DNA from: DASUPK01 sp963831605
GTDB lineage: Bacteria; Actinomycetota; Thermoleophilia; Solirubrobacterales; 70-9
DNA length: 64,000 nucleotides
Assembly (NCBI GenBank): GCA_963831605.1
Contig: CAWHQR010000008.1
Coordinates: 124,001-188,000 of the forward strand
Reading direction: 5' to 3'
The notes under the pieces were generated by a model. It searched no databases and had not been told where the DNA came from. It saw only the letters and a list, made by a program, of their open reading frames with translations. Each line of letters starts with the position of its first letter. Positions within the stretch are counted from its first letter, which is position 1. Shown in pieces: positions 15,249-26,003 of this stretch. The position numbers were made by a program, and so were the translations under genes.

Positions 15249-16688
15249 CTAGTCGCCGGAGAGCGACCGCGCAAGGTCAATAATCAGGCGCGTCCCGAAC
15301 CCGCTCGGCCCCTTGCCGGTGTACTCGCGGCCGACGTCCCAGGCGGTGCCCGCGATGTCCAGGTGGACCCACGGCTTGCCGTCCACGAACTCCTCGAGGA
15401 AGGACCCGGCGTAGATCGTCGAGGCCTTGCGCTTCGACGAGGCGTTGGTGAGGTCCGCGGCCGTGCCCTTGGTGAGCTCCTTGTACTCGGGGTGGAGCGG
15501 GAGGCGCCAGGCGAGCTCACCGGTGCGGCCGGCCGCTCCCTCGACCTCGGCGGCGAAGCCGTCGTCGTTCGAGATCAGGCCGGCGTACGTCGAGCCGAGG
15601 GCGACGATCACGGCTCCGGTCAGCGTGGCCAGGTCGACGATCCGGTCGGCGCCGAGCTCCACGGAGTAGGCGAGAGCGTCGGCCAGGATCAAACGGCCCT
15701 CGGCGTCGGTGTTGTTCACCTCGACCGTCTTGCCGTTGAGCTGGGTGATGATGTCGCCGGGCTTCACCGCGGTGCCGCTCGGCATGTTCTCGGTCGAGGG
15801 GATGACGGCGAGGATGTTGATCGGGAGCTCGAGCTTGGCGATCGCGGAGACGGCCTCGAGCACCGCGGCCGCGCCCGACATGTCCATCTTCATCTCCTGC
15901 ATCCCGCCCGAGGGCTTGATCGAGATGCCGCCCGAGTCGAAGGTGACGCCCTTGCCGACCAGCCCGAGGGTCTCGCCATCGCCACCGGCCTCGTAGCGCA
16001 GCACGATCAGCTGGGGCTCTTCCGCGGTTCCCTGTGAGACCGCGACCAGACCGCCCATTCCCTTCTCGGCGATCTCCTTGCGGCCCATCACCTCGCAGGT
16101 GACGGTTGAGTGCTCGTCGGCGATTGCCTTGGCACGGCCGGCCAGGTAGCTGGGGGTGACGACGTTCGACGGAAGGTCCTGGAGCTCGCGTGCGAAGTTC
16201 TCCGCCTCGGCGGAGACGCGTGCGGCCTCGACGGCGTCGCCGAGCTCGCTCCCGCCGATCACGGTCAGCGCCTCGAGGTGCTTGCCGGCATCGTCGTCGT
16301 CCCTCTTCGACTTGAACTGGTCGAAGAGGTAGGAGCCCAGGATCGCTCCCTCGACCGCGGCAGCCGCCAGTGCGTTCGGATCCGCGGCGTCAGGGCCCTT
16401 CAGCGTCATCGACGTGACGTCCATCGAGCCGGCGGTCCGAGCAGCGATCGCGGCCGCGACGCGCGCCCGCTCGGGCTCGAATTCGTCGCGGTCGCCCAGG
16501 CCGACCACCAGGGCCCGTCGAGGCTTCTCGGGGTGAATCAGCGTCGTCTTGCGGTATCCGCCCTTGACGTCCTCGGAGCCTGGAGAGCCCGCCAGCGGCG
16601 CGGGGAGCTCGTCGCCCTCGAAGAGCAGAACCACGAGGAGGTCGGACTCGACCTCCTCCAGTGGTTTGTCTGCGACCTCGACGCGCAC
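15249..16688 (-). CDS. pepA: Leucyl aminopeptidase (M17)
   Basis: 479 residues, cytosolic dizinc exopeptidase that removes N-terminal residues from peptides. C-terminal catalytic domain: VGKGVTFDSGGISIKPSGGM with the first Lys and Asp ligands, MKMDMSGAAAV, NTDAEGRLILADAL (the family signature with Asp and Glu ligands and the Arg), and DLATLTGA. The N-terminal macro-like domain covers about 1-165. GTG start at 16688 is supported by a -10-like TAATCT eight bases upstream. Monocistronic, divergent from the thiolase. Confidence 0.95.
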   Translation of the reverse strand: MRVEVADKPLEEVESDLLVVLLFEGDELPAPLAGSPGSEDVKGGYRKTTLIHPEKPRRALVVGLGDRDEFEPERARVAAAIAARTAGSMDVTSMTLKGPDAADPNALAAAAVEGAILGSYLFDQFKSKRDDDDAGKHLEALTVIGGSELGDAVEAARVSAEAENFARELQDLPSNVVTPSYLAGRAKAIADEHSTVTCEVMGRKEIAEKGMGGLVAVSQGTAEEPQLIVLRYEAGGDGETLGLVGKGVTFDSGGISIKPSGGMQEMKMDMSGAAAVLEAVSAIAKLELPINILAVIPSTENMPSGTAVKPGDIITQLNGKTVEVNNTDAEGRLILADALAYSVELGADRIVDLATLTGAVIVALGSTYAGLISNDDGFAAEVEGAAGRTGELAWRLPLHPEYKELTKGTAADLTNASSKRKASTIYAGSFLEEFVDGKPWVHLDIAGTAWDVGREYTGKGPSGFGTRLIIDLARSLSGD

Positions 16689-16696
16689 GGAGCGCC

Positions 16697-16702
16697 AGAT
16701 TA
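16697..16702 (-). promoter_or_regulatory. -10 element TAATCT, near-leaderless start of pepA
   Basis: On the minus strand TAATCT ends eight bases before GTG 16688; no ribosome site is visible. Confidence 0.4.
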
Positions 16703-16776
16703 CAGACGGTCACTAGCATTGCTCTCGAACTTGGGAACGCCGCGCGGACAGGCCGCGGGCACGACGAAAGGCGCAG

Positions 16777-17961
16777 ATGTCGAAGACGGTCATCCTCTCC
16801 ACCGCCAGAACCCCCTTCGGGAAGATGGGCGGCGGGCTCTCGTCCCTCGACGCCACCGACCTGGGCGGCACCGTGATCGCGGAGGCGCTCGACCGCGCCG
16901 ACGTGAAGGCCGACGAGGTCCAGGGCGTCGTCTATGGCCAGGTGCTGCAGGCCGGCCAGGGCCAGATCCCCTCGCGCCAGGCCCAGATCAAGGCCGGTAT
17001 CCCGAAGGAGGTTCCCTCGGAGACCATCAACAAGGTCTGCGCCTCCAGCATGCGGGCGATCGGTCTCGCCGATCAGGCGATCCGCGCCGATGACCTCGAG
17101 ATCGGGGTGGCCGGAGGGATGGAGTCGATGAGCAAGGCCCCGTATCTGCTGCCCGGCGCCCGCTTCGGCTTCCGGATGGGCGACGTGACCGCCATCGACG
17201 CGATGACCCACGACGGCCTCACCAACCCCTTCACCGAGAAGCAGATGATCAACGAGGCCAGCGAAGTCTCAAACGAACTCGAGATCACGCGCGCCGACAT
17301 GGACCGCTTCGCCGAGCGCTCCCATCAACTCGCTCACAAGGCGACCGAGGACGGCAAGCTCGCCGAGGAGATCGTCACCGTGACGGTTCATTCGAGGAAG
17401 GGCGACACCGAGGTCGCGGCCGACGAGGCGATCCGGCCCGACACCACCCTCGAGGTTCTCTCCAAGCTGAAGGCCGTCGGCGGCGACGACGCCACCCACA
17501 CGGCCGGCAACGCGCCGGGTGTCAACGACGGCGCCGGCGCCGTCGTGGTCGCCTCGGACGAGTGGGCCAAACAGAACGGCAAGAGCCCGATCGCAACGGT
17601 GCTGGCCTACGGCCAGGTGGCGGATGACTTCCCGTACCTCGCCAGGACTCCCGCCAAGGCCGCGATGCAGGCACTGGAGAAGATCGGCAAGAAGCCCGGC
17701 GACGTCGATCTCTGGGAGATCAATGAGGCGTTCGCCTCGGTTGCCATCAACTCGATGCGGATGCTCGAGATCGACGAGGACAAGGTGAACGTGAACGGCG
17801 GCGCCATCGCCCTCGGCCATCCGATCGGCGCCTCCGGCGCCCGGATCGTCGGCGCGCTGGTTCACGAGCTCAAGCGCCGCGGCGGCGGCCTCGGCTGCGC
17901 CGCGATCTGCTCGGGCGGCGGCCAGGGCGACGCGATCCTCGTGGAGGTCAACGGGAGCTAG
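16777..17961 (+). CDS. Acetyl-CoA acetyltransferase (thiolase)
   Basis: 394 residues, full thiolase length. The nucleophile Cys is in INKVCASSMRAI (near residue 89), the His in GHPIGASGARI, and the second Cys in AAICSGGGQGDA. GPGV-type NAPGVNDGAGA is also present. It condenses or cleaves acetoacetyl-CoA and related 3-ketoacyl-CoAs. A -10-like TAGCAT near 16716 and AAAGGCG before the ATG indicate an ordinary leader. Downstream is a convergent exported-protein gene. Whether it acts in degradation or biosynthesis is not decided by the sequence. Confidence 0.93.
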   Translation: MSKTVILSTARTPFGKMGGGLSSLDATDLGGTVIAEALDRADVKADEVQGVVYGQVLQAGQGQIPSRQAQIKAGIPKEVPSETINKVCASSMRAIGLADQAIRADDLEIGVAGGMESMSKAPYLLPGARFGFRMGDVTAIDAMTHDGLTNPFTEKQMINEASEVSNELEITRADMDRFAERSHQLAHKATEDGKLAEEIVTVTVHSRKGDTEVAADEAIRPDTTLEVLSKLKAVGGDDATHTAGNAPGVNDGAGAVVVASDEWAKQNGKSPIATVLAYGQVADDFPYLARTPAKAAMQALEKIGKKPGDVDLWEINEAFASVAINSMRMLEIDEDKVNVNGGAIALGHPIGASGARIVGALVHELKRRGGGLGCAAICSGGGQGDAILVEVNGS

Positions 17962-17965
17962 TCGC

Positions 17966-18454
17966 TCAGCCGTTGTCGATCTCGGCCTTCCAGCTGACCG
18001 TGGAGTCGCAGACAAGGGGACCAATGTCAGGCATTGGCAAGCTCCCGAAGACGCGAATCGTCCCGGTGGCGGGACCCTTACGCGGGACCCGACCATGAAT
18101 CTCATAGGTCATCCCGCCGTCGGAGAGGGAGTCAGAGAACGCGCCCTTCTTCAGGGTCAGCCTCGGTGAGCTGCTGGCGGCGCTGCTCGACAGGTCACTC
18201 GGGCCCTCCGAGTCGTGGCAGCTGGCAATCAGGAAGTAGAAGGAGAACTTGCGGACCGCGAGCGGATGGAGGTTCCTGCCCTTGCCCTTGGACTCCACCT
18301 TGAACGAAACGCCCGATCCCGTCTCCTGCGTGGGAGGTGCGAGGAGAGGCCCCGAATACGGCGTCTTCTTCGCCATGGCCAGCGGCACCAGGAGCCCGGT
18401 GATGACGACTGATAGAGCCAGGCCCCAAGCCGCGCGACGCGCTGCTCTTTGCAC
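17966..18454 (-). CDS. Exported protein of unknown function
   Basis: 162 residues. Basic N-terminus (RAARRAA), hydrophobic core GLALSVVITGLLVPLAMA, then mature KKTPYSGPLL. Two cysteines (ASCHDSEG and LVCDSTVSW) may form a disulfide. The rest looks like a single beta-sandwich (KFSFYFLIASC, MTYEIHGRVPRKGPATGTIRVFG). No family recognised. Convergent with the thiolase, four bases apart. Confidence 0.65.
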   Translation of the reverse strand: MQRAARRAAWGLALSVVITGLLVPLAMAKKTPYSGPLLAPPTQETGSGVSFKVESKGKGRNLHPLAVRKFSFYFLIASCHDSEGPSDLSSSAASSSPRLTLKKGAFSDSLSDGGMTYEIHGRVPRKGPATGTIRVFGSLPMPDIGPLVCDSTVSWKAEIDNG

Positions 18455-18524
18455 TCCACTCCCCTCGGTGAACGTTCCGACGTTCGCTGGGGATCGTACC
18501 GCTCGATAGGGGGCGGGCCCCGGC

Positions 18525-18530
18525 TAGGCT
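18525..18530 (+). promoter_or_regulatory. -10 element TAGGCT, leaderless start of the HAD hydrolase
   Basis: TAGGCT ends six bases before ATG 18537; the spacer CCCGGC holds no ribosome site. Confidence 0.6.
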
Positions 18531-18536
18531 CCCGGC

Positions 18537-19325
18537 ATGCCCGGAGCGGCCTTCTTCGACCTCGACAAGACGCTGATGGCCGGCTCGTCCGGCATGGTCT
18601 TCGCGCGCGTCGCGAACCAGCGCGGCTTCGTCTCGCGCAGACAGCTGGCCAAGTGGGGCTGGGACCACCTGCGTTACCGGCTGCGCGGCTCCTCGGACGA
18701 ACAGACCAACGAGGTGCTCGACGTCGCCAAGAAGGTCTTTGCCGAGATGCCCGAGCGGGACGTCGAGCGGATGGCGCCGGCGGTGCTCGCGGGGATTCTG
18801 CCGCGCATCTATCCGCAGATGCTCGACGAGGTCCATCGCCACCAGGACGACGGTCGCGCCACCTTCATCGTCAGCGCCGCGGGCAACGACCTGGTCAAGG
18901 CGCTCGCGGCGGTGCTGGGCATGGAGGGCGGAATCGGGACCGCGTGGGCGATAGGCGCCGACGGCAAGTTCACTGGCGAGATGGACGGCCCCTTCGTCTA
19001 CGGGGAGGGCAAGGTCGAGGCCATGCAGCGATTCGCGGAGAAGCACGACATCGACATGGATGAGTCCTGGGCGTACTCCGACTCCGCCAGCGATCTGCCG
19101 ATGCTGCGCTCGGTCGGGAACGCCGTGGTCGTCAACCCCGACCCCGACCTGCTCGCGATCGCCCGCCGGGAGGGGTGGCGGGTGATGCGCTTCGAGAAGC
19201 TCGGCCGGAAGCTGGCCATCGCGGGTGGAACCGTGCTGGCTGCCGCGGTCGGTGGTCTTGGTCTGGCGTCGAGGCGCCGGCACGGTGGCCGCCTGAGCGG
19301 CGTCTCGGGCTCAATTCGTAGGTAA
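18537..19325 (+). CDS. HAD-superfamily hydrolase, subfamily IB (SerB-like)
   Basis: 262 residues. Motif I is FFDLDKTL (Asp8 nucleophile, Asp10), motif II the Ser in FIVSAAGND, motif III the Lys in GEGKVEA, and motif IV YSDSASDLPML. This is the phosphoserine phosphatase-like IB group, many of which act on phospholipid or lysophosphatidate head groups. A hydrophobic segment at about 220-240 (GRKLAIAGGTVLAAAVGGLG) followed by basic residues suggests anchoring to the membrane by the C-terminus, which favours a lipid substrate over phosphoserine. Substrate is inference. Confidence 0.85.
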   Translation: MPGAAFFDLDKTLMAGSSGMVFARVANQRGFVSRRQLAKWGWDHLRYRLRGSSDEQTNEVLDVAKKVFAEMPERDVERMAPAVLAGILPRIYPQMLDEVHRHQDDGRATFIVSAAGNDLVKALAAVLGMEGGIGTAWAIGADGKFTGEMDGPFVYGEGKVEAMQRFAEKHDIDMDESWAYSDSASDLPMLRSVGNAVVVNPDPDLLAIARREGWRVMRFEKLGRKLAIAGGTVLAAAVGGLGLASRRRHGGRLSGVSGSIRR

Positions 19326-19340
19326 TCCAAGATCCTCAGT

Positions 19341-19372
19341 TTTCGGTTTTCGAAAGTGGGGGTGTGTCACAC
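19341..19372. promoter_or_regulatory. Two small dyads upstream of the GGDEF gene
   Basis: TTTCG-N5-CGAAA (19341-19355) and GTGTG-T-CACAC (19362-19372) lie in the ~110-base gap before the GGDEF gene. Both are perfect and could be operators; no regulator is known. Confidence 0.4.
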
Positions 19373-19435
19373 TGAGCTTCTTCAAGCGACCGGGCGGCGG
19401 GAACCCCCCGACGGCCGACGCGGGATCGGAGTTCC

Positions 19436-20563
19436 GTGACGAAGAAGAGAATCAGGGGCGAAGGGGGTCGCCAGGACAACGGCGGGGAGAAGAAAGCTGG
19501 TCTGGCGCGCCTTTCTGAGGTCGCGAGTGACCAGGAGGTCGCCGCGGTGGATCAGAGCGCTTCTGATTCGGATCAGACGGCGTCCGATCTCGACCAGACC
19601 GTCTCTGAAGACGAGCGCATGCTCGCCGTTCGCGACCAACTCGCCTCCGATCGTGACCAGCTCGCTTCGGATCGCGACCAGGCCGTCTCCGACAAGGAAC
19701 TGCGCGAGCATCCCGGCCCCGATTTCAGCGCGGCCCACGACGCGAGCCTCGTCGAGCGCCTGGCGACCGCCGAGGAGCGGAAGGAGTCCAGTGACTCGCG
19801 CGCCGTGGTTTTGGAGGAGCGCGCTCGCCAGGGTGCACATAGGGACGAGACGGCCACGCACCGCGATCTCACCGCCAACGCCCGGGACACCGCTGCGACA
19901 CGGCGCGACGGCGAGTCCGCCAAGATCGAACGGAAGATGGCCTCCCGCGGCACGGCCCTCCGCACGGCCCTTGCGCACGCCGCCGAGATCCGAACTCGGG
20001 CGGCGGACGACCGAGCCCGAGCAGCGGACGACCGGTTGCAGGCCGCCGACGATCGCCGGCGCGCCGCCGAGGAGCGGGAGGTGGCGCTCACCGAACTGCG
20101 CCAGGCCCATCAGGATGAGCTCACCGGCGCGTTCCGGCGCCGATCCGGGGAGGAGGCCCTGCAGGGCGAAATCGATCGTGCCCGTAGGGAAGGTCATCCC
20201 CTTGTCATTGCCTTCGTCGACGTCGATGGCCTCCGATCGGTCAACAACTCGAAGGGCCATTCCGCTGGGGACGCCCTGTTGCGAAACGTGGTTTCGGCTA
20301 TCCGCTCGAAGATCCGCTCATACGAGCCGGTCGTCCGGTTCGGGGGTGACGAATTCGTCTGCGCCATCGGCGGAGTCGATCTGAGCCACGCGGAGACGCG
20401 CTTCAGGGAGGTTCAGGACTCGCTCGCCCAGAGCAGCGACGGCGGCGCCGTTTCGGTGGGTCTCGCCGAGCTGCACGAGGGCGACACCCTGGCCGACCTG
20501 GTCGACCGTGCGGACGCGGCCCTCCTCGAAGTACGTGGCGCACACCGGAGCGCAGCGGACTGA
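19436..20563 (+). CDS. GGDEF protein with heptad-repeat N-terminus
   Basis: 375 residues, GTG start with GGAG seven bases upstream. Residues ~31-86 are eight 7-residue units of the type (R/S)DQxxSD; ~186-213 is a second series of the type RAADDRx. Both are strongly charged and should form long helices or coiled coil. The GGDEF domain follows (DELTGAFRRRSGEEAL, then IAFVDVDGLRSVNNSKGHSAGD, then VVRFGGDEFVCAIGG), with intact metal-binding Asp and GGDEF, so c-di-GMP synthesis is likely. The upstream product-inhibition site is RSYE instead of RxxD. No sensor domain or membrane segment is present; the helical repeats may control dimerisation. Confidence 0.85.
   Translation: MTKKRIRGEGGRQDNGGEKKAGLARLSEVASDQEVAAVDQSASDSDQTASDLDQTVSEDERMLAVRDQLASDRDQLASDRDQAVSDKELREHPGPDFSAAHDASLVERLATAEERKESSDSRAVVLEERARQGAHRDETATHRDLTANARDTAATRRDGESAKIERKMASRGTALRTALAHAAEIRTRAADDRARAADDRLQAADDRRRAAEEREVALTELRQAHQDELTGAFRRRSGEEALQGEIDRARREGHPLVIAFVDVDGLRSVNNSKGHSAGDALLRNVVSAIRSKIRSYEPVVRFGGDEFVCAIGGVDLSHAETRFREVQDSLAQSSDGGAVSVGLAELHEGDTLADLVDRADAALLEVRGAHRSAAD
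19526..19693 (+). repeat. Eight 21-base coding repeats
   Basis: The 5' part of the GGDEF gene is built of 21-base units encoding (R/S)DQxxSD. The codons differ between units (for example GATCAG and GACCAG), so the protein pattern is kept while the DNA has diverged. Confidence 0.75.
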
Positions 20564-20580
20564 GCTGCCTGGCAGCCGCT

Positions 20581-20586
20581 TAGACT
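20581..20586 (+). promoter_or_regulatory. -10 element TAGACT, leaderless start of the mutase gene
   Basis: TAGACT ends six bases before ATG 20593, the same hexamer as before meaB and rpmE. Confidence 0.6.
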
Positions 20587-20592
20587 TTCGCC

Positions 20593-22251
<1,659 letters not shown>

Positions 22252-22299
22252 TCCCAGCGGCTCGCCTCTCCCCGGCGCGCCCTGATATGAGTTGGGGAA

Positions 22300-25245
22300 G
22301 TGAAGAGGAGACTGCGGGTCGGACCGATCGGGATTCTGGTCGCCCTGGCGTGTGCCGGAGGCGTGGCCTACGCCGCAGTCCAGGACCCGCTCGGGGTGAT
22401 CGGCCCCTCGAATGGGATCCAGCCCACCGGACGCAAGCTGAACCCTGAGGGCCGCCTGACCCAGCTCGGGAACCTCCCGACCGGGGGCGCCATCACCCCG
22501 AATGGCCGTTTCCTCTGGGCGCTCTCGACCGGACGCGGCCGCAACGACGTCCGCATCGTGCAGGTCGCAAAGACGCCATGCGGCAAGAAGGGCAAGAAGG
22601 CGAAGAAGTGCAACCGCCGCGCTGGACGCAAGGTGGGCAACGTGGTGCAGACGATCCCGTTCCCAGGGCTGAGCGGCGGCATCGCCATGGCTCCTGACGG
22701 CCGCACTGTCTACGTCTCGGGCGTCAAGGACTCGAGCCACGCGCCCGAGCAGGTCGACCCGAGCACCCCGGGCCTGCAGGGGGACGTGGTCCACGTTCTC
22801 CACTACAACCCGAAGACGGGCATCGCGAGCAGGGCCGGGCTGATCTCGGTCCCCCCGCCGAGCGACGCACCGGCCGCCCAGGACTTTCCGCCGGCCTCGG
22901 CGAAGCTCTCGTGGCCCCGGGACATCGCCGTCAGCCGCAACGGGCGCACCCTCCTGGTGGCTCTCAACCTCGCCGATGCCGCGGCGGTGATCGACACCAC
23001 CACGGGCAGCGTCCGCTACGTCAACGTCGGTCACTACCCCTACGGGGCGGCGATCCGGGCTGACGGCAGGTACGGGATGGTCACGAGTGAGACCGGGGGC
23101 ACGGTCTCGGTGATCGATCTCGCCACCGCGCAGGTCGTCAAGACGGTTCAGGTGGCCCCCCGCCTCTCCCATCCGGAGGGCATGGCCGTCGATCCCAAGG
23201 CGCCCCTGGCGTTCACGGCGAACGCCAACCAGGACACGATCTCGGTGATCAACACCAACAGCTTCGACGTGGTCAGGACCCTGTCGGTGGAGCGCTCCCA
23301 GGGCCTTGGCAGCTCACCGACGAACGTCAGCGTCACGCCCGACGGCTGCGATCTCCTGTCGGCGGACTCGGGAGAGGACGCCGTGGCCGTGTTCGCCCTC
23401 TCGCGCGCCAAGGGCTGTGGGCAGGGCGGGAAACCACCGGGCGAAGAAGAAGCACGGTGGCAAGGGGAAGGGCGGCGGGAAGAGCACCCTGGTCGCCCAG
23501 ACCTCCGCCAAGGCAAGGGCAAAGGGAAGGGGAAGGGGAAGGGCAAGTCCGATCGCCGCAAAGCCCGCCAGTACCAGCTGGTGGGTCGCATCCCGACGGG
23601 CTCATACCCCACCGCCGTCGCGGCCACCCCACACCGTCGCCAGCTCGTCTGGGTGTCGGCGCGCGGGCTTGGGGTTGGGCCGAACCCCGGTGGTCCCAAC
23701 CCGAACACCGGGGATGACACCTACCTGGACCAGTACCTGCCCTCGATCGTCACCGGTGCGTCCGGAGTTCTCAACTATCCGGGCGACAAGAAGATCCGGA
23801 AGCTGACGCCGATCGGCGAGCGGCAGGTGATTCCGGCGGACGCCCAAAGCGCGCCGGCCAACACCCCGATCCAAGCCAACGGGCCGATCAAGCACGTCTT
23901 CTACATCGTCAGGGAGAACCGCACCTACGACCAGGTGCTCGGCGATGATCCGCGCGGCGATGGCGATCCGGCGCTGGAGCTGTTCAACAGCTCGATCACG
24001 CCGAACCTGCATGCGCTCGCACAGCGCTTCCCATTGCTCGACCACGTCTACGCCAACTCGGAGGCCTCGATCGACGGTCACTACTGGACCGCCGCCGGTG
24101 CGGTCTCCGACTACGTGACCAAGAACTGGCACCAGAACTACGCCGGTCGCGACCGGCCGTACGACTTCGGCTCGTACGTGGTCAGCGCGCCGCCCAAGGG
24201 CTACATCTTCCAGCGCATGCTGAAGGAGGGCGTCTCCTTCTACAACTACGGGGAAGCGCTGGCCGGCATCTCGCCGTTCCCCGACAAGGACCGCACGGCT
24301 CAGGAGACCCAGGAGAACGGCCAGGTTCTCAACATCAGCCACAGCGACGTTCAGCTCAACGATCCGAGCGCCTGCTACGACAGCGACATCTCGATCTTCG
24401 ATACCCCGGCCATTGGCACGAAGACCGGGGACGTCTACGACTCGAGCCTGCCGCCGGGAGCGAACCCCGGCGACACATCCAGGTTCACCTGCTTTGCGAA
24501 CCGTTTCGAAAACCAGGTCGCCGCAAATTCCGTGCCGACCTTCAACTACATCTCTCTGCCCCTCGACCACACCCAGGGACTCGCTCCGGGCAAGCGCACC
24601 CCGAACGCGGAGATCGCCAACAACGACTGGGGCCTCGGTCAGATGGTCGACGAGATCTCCCACTCCCCGATCTGGAACAGCTCGCTGATCCTCGTCGTCG
24701 AGGACGATTCGCAGAACGGCGCCGATCACGTCGACGCGCACCGCATCCCGGCCCTGGCGATCAGCCCCTATACGGAACAGGGGGCGGTGATCCACAACCG
24801 CTACGACCAGCTCTCATTCCTGCGCACTTTGGAGATCGTCTCCGGCATGCAATCCACGAACCTCGCCGAGGCGCTGGCAGTCCCGCTGTATGACGTCTTC
24901 ACACCGAACCCGGGCAATTCGGCGCCGTACAGCGCGATCACGCCGAGCGTCAACATGACCGGGACGAATCCGAACACGGCCGCCGACCGCGCCGCCGTGA
25001 AGGGCTACGACCTGGAGGGCACCGACCAGGTCCCGCAGGACGTCCTCGACTCGATGCTCTGGCACTACCGCCACGGCTTCAGGTCGGCACCCCCGCCGCC
25101 GGGGCCGAACGCCTCCGTCGAAGACAGCATTGGGCGCGATGCGAACTCGGTGGACTTCAAGGGGATCGCGGGCCAGATCCAGCGAGCCGCACAGGGCAAG
25201 AAGACGAAACTGCCCGCCGGGGTGGACCCGGGCGGCGACGGCTAG
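22300..25245 (+). CDS. Exported beta-propeller/phosphoesterase protein
   Basis: 981 residues, GTG start, with an N-terminal hydrophobic segment GPIGILVALACAGGVAYA. Residues ~45-390 carry YncE-like propeller repeats (GGAITPNGRFLWALS, GIAMAPDGRTVYVSG, DIAVSRNGRTLLVALN, GMAVDPKAPLAFTANANQD). Residues ~525-890 are a phosphoesterase of the phospholipase C/acid phosphatase type, from IKHVFYIVRENRTYDQVLGD to LILVVEDDSQNGADHVDAHR. Probably extracytoplasmic hydrolysis of phosphate esters. A Lys/Gly-rich linker at ~375-425 appears partly read in a shifted frame. It sits between the two mutase subunit genes without obvious functional link. Confidence 0.82.
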   Translation: MKRRLRVGPIGILVALACAGGVAYAAVQDPLGVIGPSNGIQPTGRKLNPEGRLTQLGNLPTGGAITPNGRFLWALSTGRGRNDVRIVQVAKTPCGKKGKKAKKCNRRAGRKVGNVVQTIPFPGLSGGIAMAPDGRTVYVSGVKDSSHAPEQVDPSTPGLQGDVVHVLHYNPKTGIASRAGLISVPPPSDAPAAQDFPPASAKLSWPRDIAVSRNGRTLLVALNLADAAAVIDTTTGSVRYVNVGHYPYGAAIRADGRYGMVTSETGGTVSVIDLATAQVVKTVQVAPRLSHPEGMAVDPKAPLAFTANANQDTISVINTNSFDVVRTLSVERSQGLGSSPTNVSVTPDGCDLLSADSGEDAVAVFALSRAKGCGQGGKPPGEEEARWQGEGRREEHPGRPDLRQGKGKGKGKGKGKSDRRKARQYQLVGRIPTGSYPTAVAATPHRRQLVWVSARGLGVGPNPGGPNPNTGDDTYLDQYLPSIVTGASGVLNYPGDKKIRKLTPIGERQVIPADAQSAPANTPIQANGPIKHVFYIVRENRTYDQVLGDDPRGDGDPALELFNSSITPNLHALAQRFPLLDHVYANSEASIDGHYWTAAGAVSDYVTKNWHQNYAGRDRPYDFGSYVVSAPPKGYIFQRMLKEGVSFYNYGEALAGISPFPDKDRTAQETQENGQVLNISHSDVQLNDPSACYDSDISIFDTPAIGTKTGDVYDSSLPPGANPGDTSRFTCFANRFENQVAANSVPTFNYISLPLDHTQGLAPGKRTPNAEIANNDWGLGQMVDEISHSPIWNSSLILVVEDDSQNGADHVDAHRIPALAISPYTEQGAVIHNRYDQLSFLRTLEIVSGMQSTNLAEALAVPLYDVFTPNPGNSAPYSAITPSVNMTGTNPNTAADRAAVKGYDLEGTDQVPQDVLDSMLWHYRHGFRSAPPPPGPNASVEDSIGRDANSVDFKGIAGQIQRAAQGKKTKLPAGVDPGGDG

Positions 25246-25249
25246 CCGG

Positions 25250-25447
25250 CTAGGCGGCGCGGGCGGCCGAGTCGACGATGACCACCATCTCGCCGCGGCT
25301 TCCCACCTCGGAGCCGGCCAGGAACATCCTGCCGACGCCGCGCCTCTCGGATTCGACCCGGGCCACCTGGCAGGCATCGTCGTGATCGAGCCCACTGGCG
25401 AGCAGCTTCTGCCCTTGGGTCCGGTCAAGAAAGAGAACGTCGTACAC
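25250..25447 (-). CDS. Small conserved-looking 65-residue protein
   Basis: GTG start at 25447 chosen because AGGAGG lies seven bases upstream. The sequence opens YDVLFLDRTQGQKLLASGLD and continues with DDACQVARVESERRGVGRMFLAG, ending VVIVDSAARAA. It reads as a compact alpha/beta protein, with one Cys and no signal. The upstream extension to 25534 lacks a ribosome site. Function unknown. Confidence 0.6.
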   Translation of the reverse strand: MYDVLFLDRTQGQKLLASGLDHDDACQVARVESERRGVGRMFLAGSEVGSRGEMVVIVDSAARAA

Positions 25448-25574
25448 CCCTAAGCCTCCTGGTTTGGTCCCCTGGTCACTTCTCATTCTGCTACCCCAAT
25501 GCCTCGTCGGCATCAGTAGAAACTTCCCCTTCAACTACGGTTAACTCGCCATAGACCGAATGCATGACTGAATA

Positions 25575-26003
25575 GTGCCGACCGACACCGCCGGAAAAAT
25601 CAGAATCGTCGTCGCCAAGCCAGGGCTTGACGGCCACGACCGTGGGGCGAAGATCATCGCGCGTGCGCTGCGCGACGCCGGCATGGAGGTGATCTACACG
25701 GGTCTCCACCAGACGCCCGAGCAGATCGCCGAGACCGCGATCCAGGAGGACGCCGACGCCGTCGGGCTCTCGATCCTCTCGGGCGCCCACATGACGCTGG
25801 TGCCGCGGGTGGTCGAGCTGCTCTCTGAGCAGGGCGCCGACGATGTCGTGGTAACGGTGGGGGGGACGATTCCCGCCGATGACATCCCGGAGCTGAAGAA
25901 GCTCGGCGTGGCCGAGGTCTTCACTCCGGGCGCGCCAACCGACGCGATCGTCGAGTTCGTGCAGCGCGCCGTCGCAGGGCGCGAGGCGCGTTCGGCCTCC
26001 TAG
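25575..26003 (+). CDS. B12-binding subunit of acyl-CoA mutase
   Basis: 142 residues, GTG start. It has the B12-binding signature DGHDRGAKIIARALRDAG with the His that replaces dimethylbenzimidazole as cobalt ligand, followed by SILSGAHM and VTVGGTIPADD, which cradle the nucleotide tail. Length matches stand-alone small subunits such as IcmB. The partner is the large subunit at 20593; together they make the active heterodimer and use MeaB for cofactor upkeep. A 3 kb phosphoesterase gene separates the subunits, so they are not strictly co-transcribed. Confidence 0.92.
   Translation: MPTDTAGKIRIVVAKPGLDGHDRGAKIIARALRDAGMEVIYTGLHQTPEQIAETAIQEDADAVGLSILSGAHMTLVPRVVELLSEQGADDVVVTVGGTIPADDIPELKKLGVAEVFTPGAPTDAIVEFVQRAVAGREARSAS

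Noticed and set aside
19363..19500. Coding-like phrase SFFKRPGGGNPPTADAGSEFRDEE before the GGDEF gene
   Set aside because: No start codon in that frame and it ends soon after entering the GGDEF gene; an upstream frameshift is possible but not supported.
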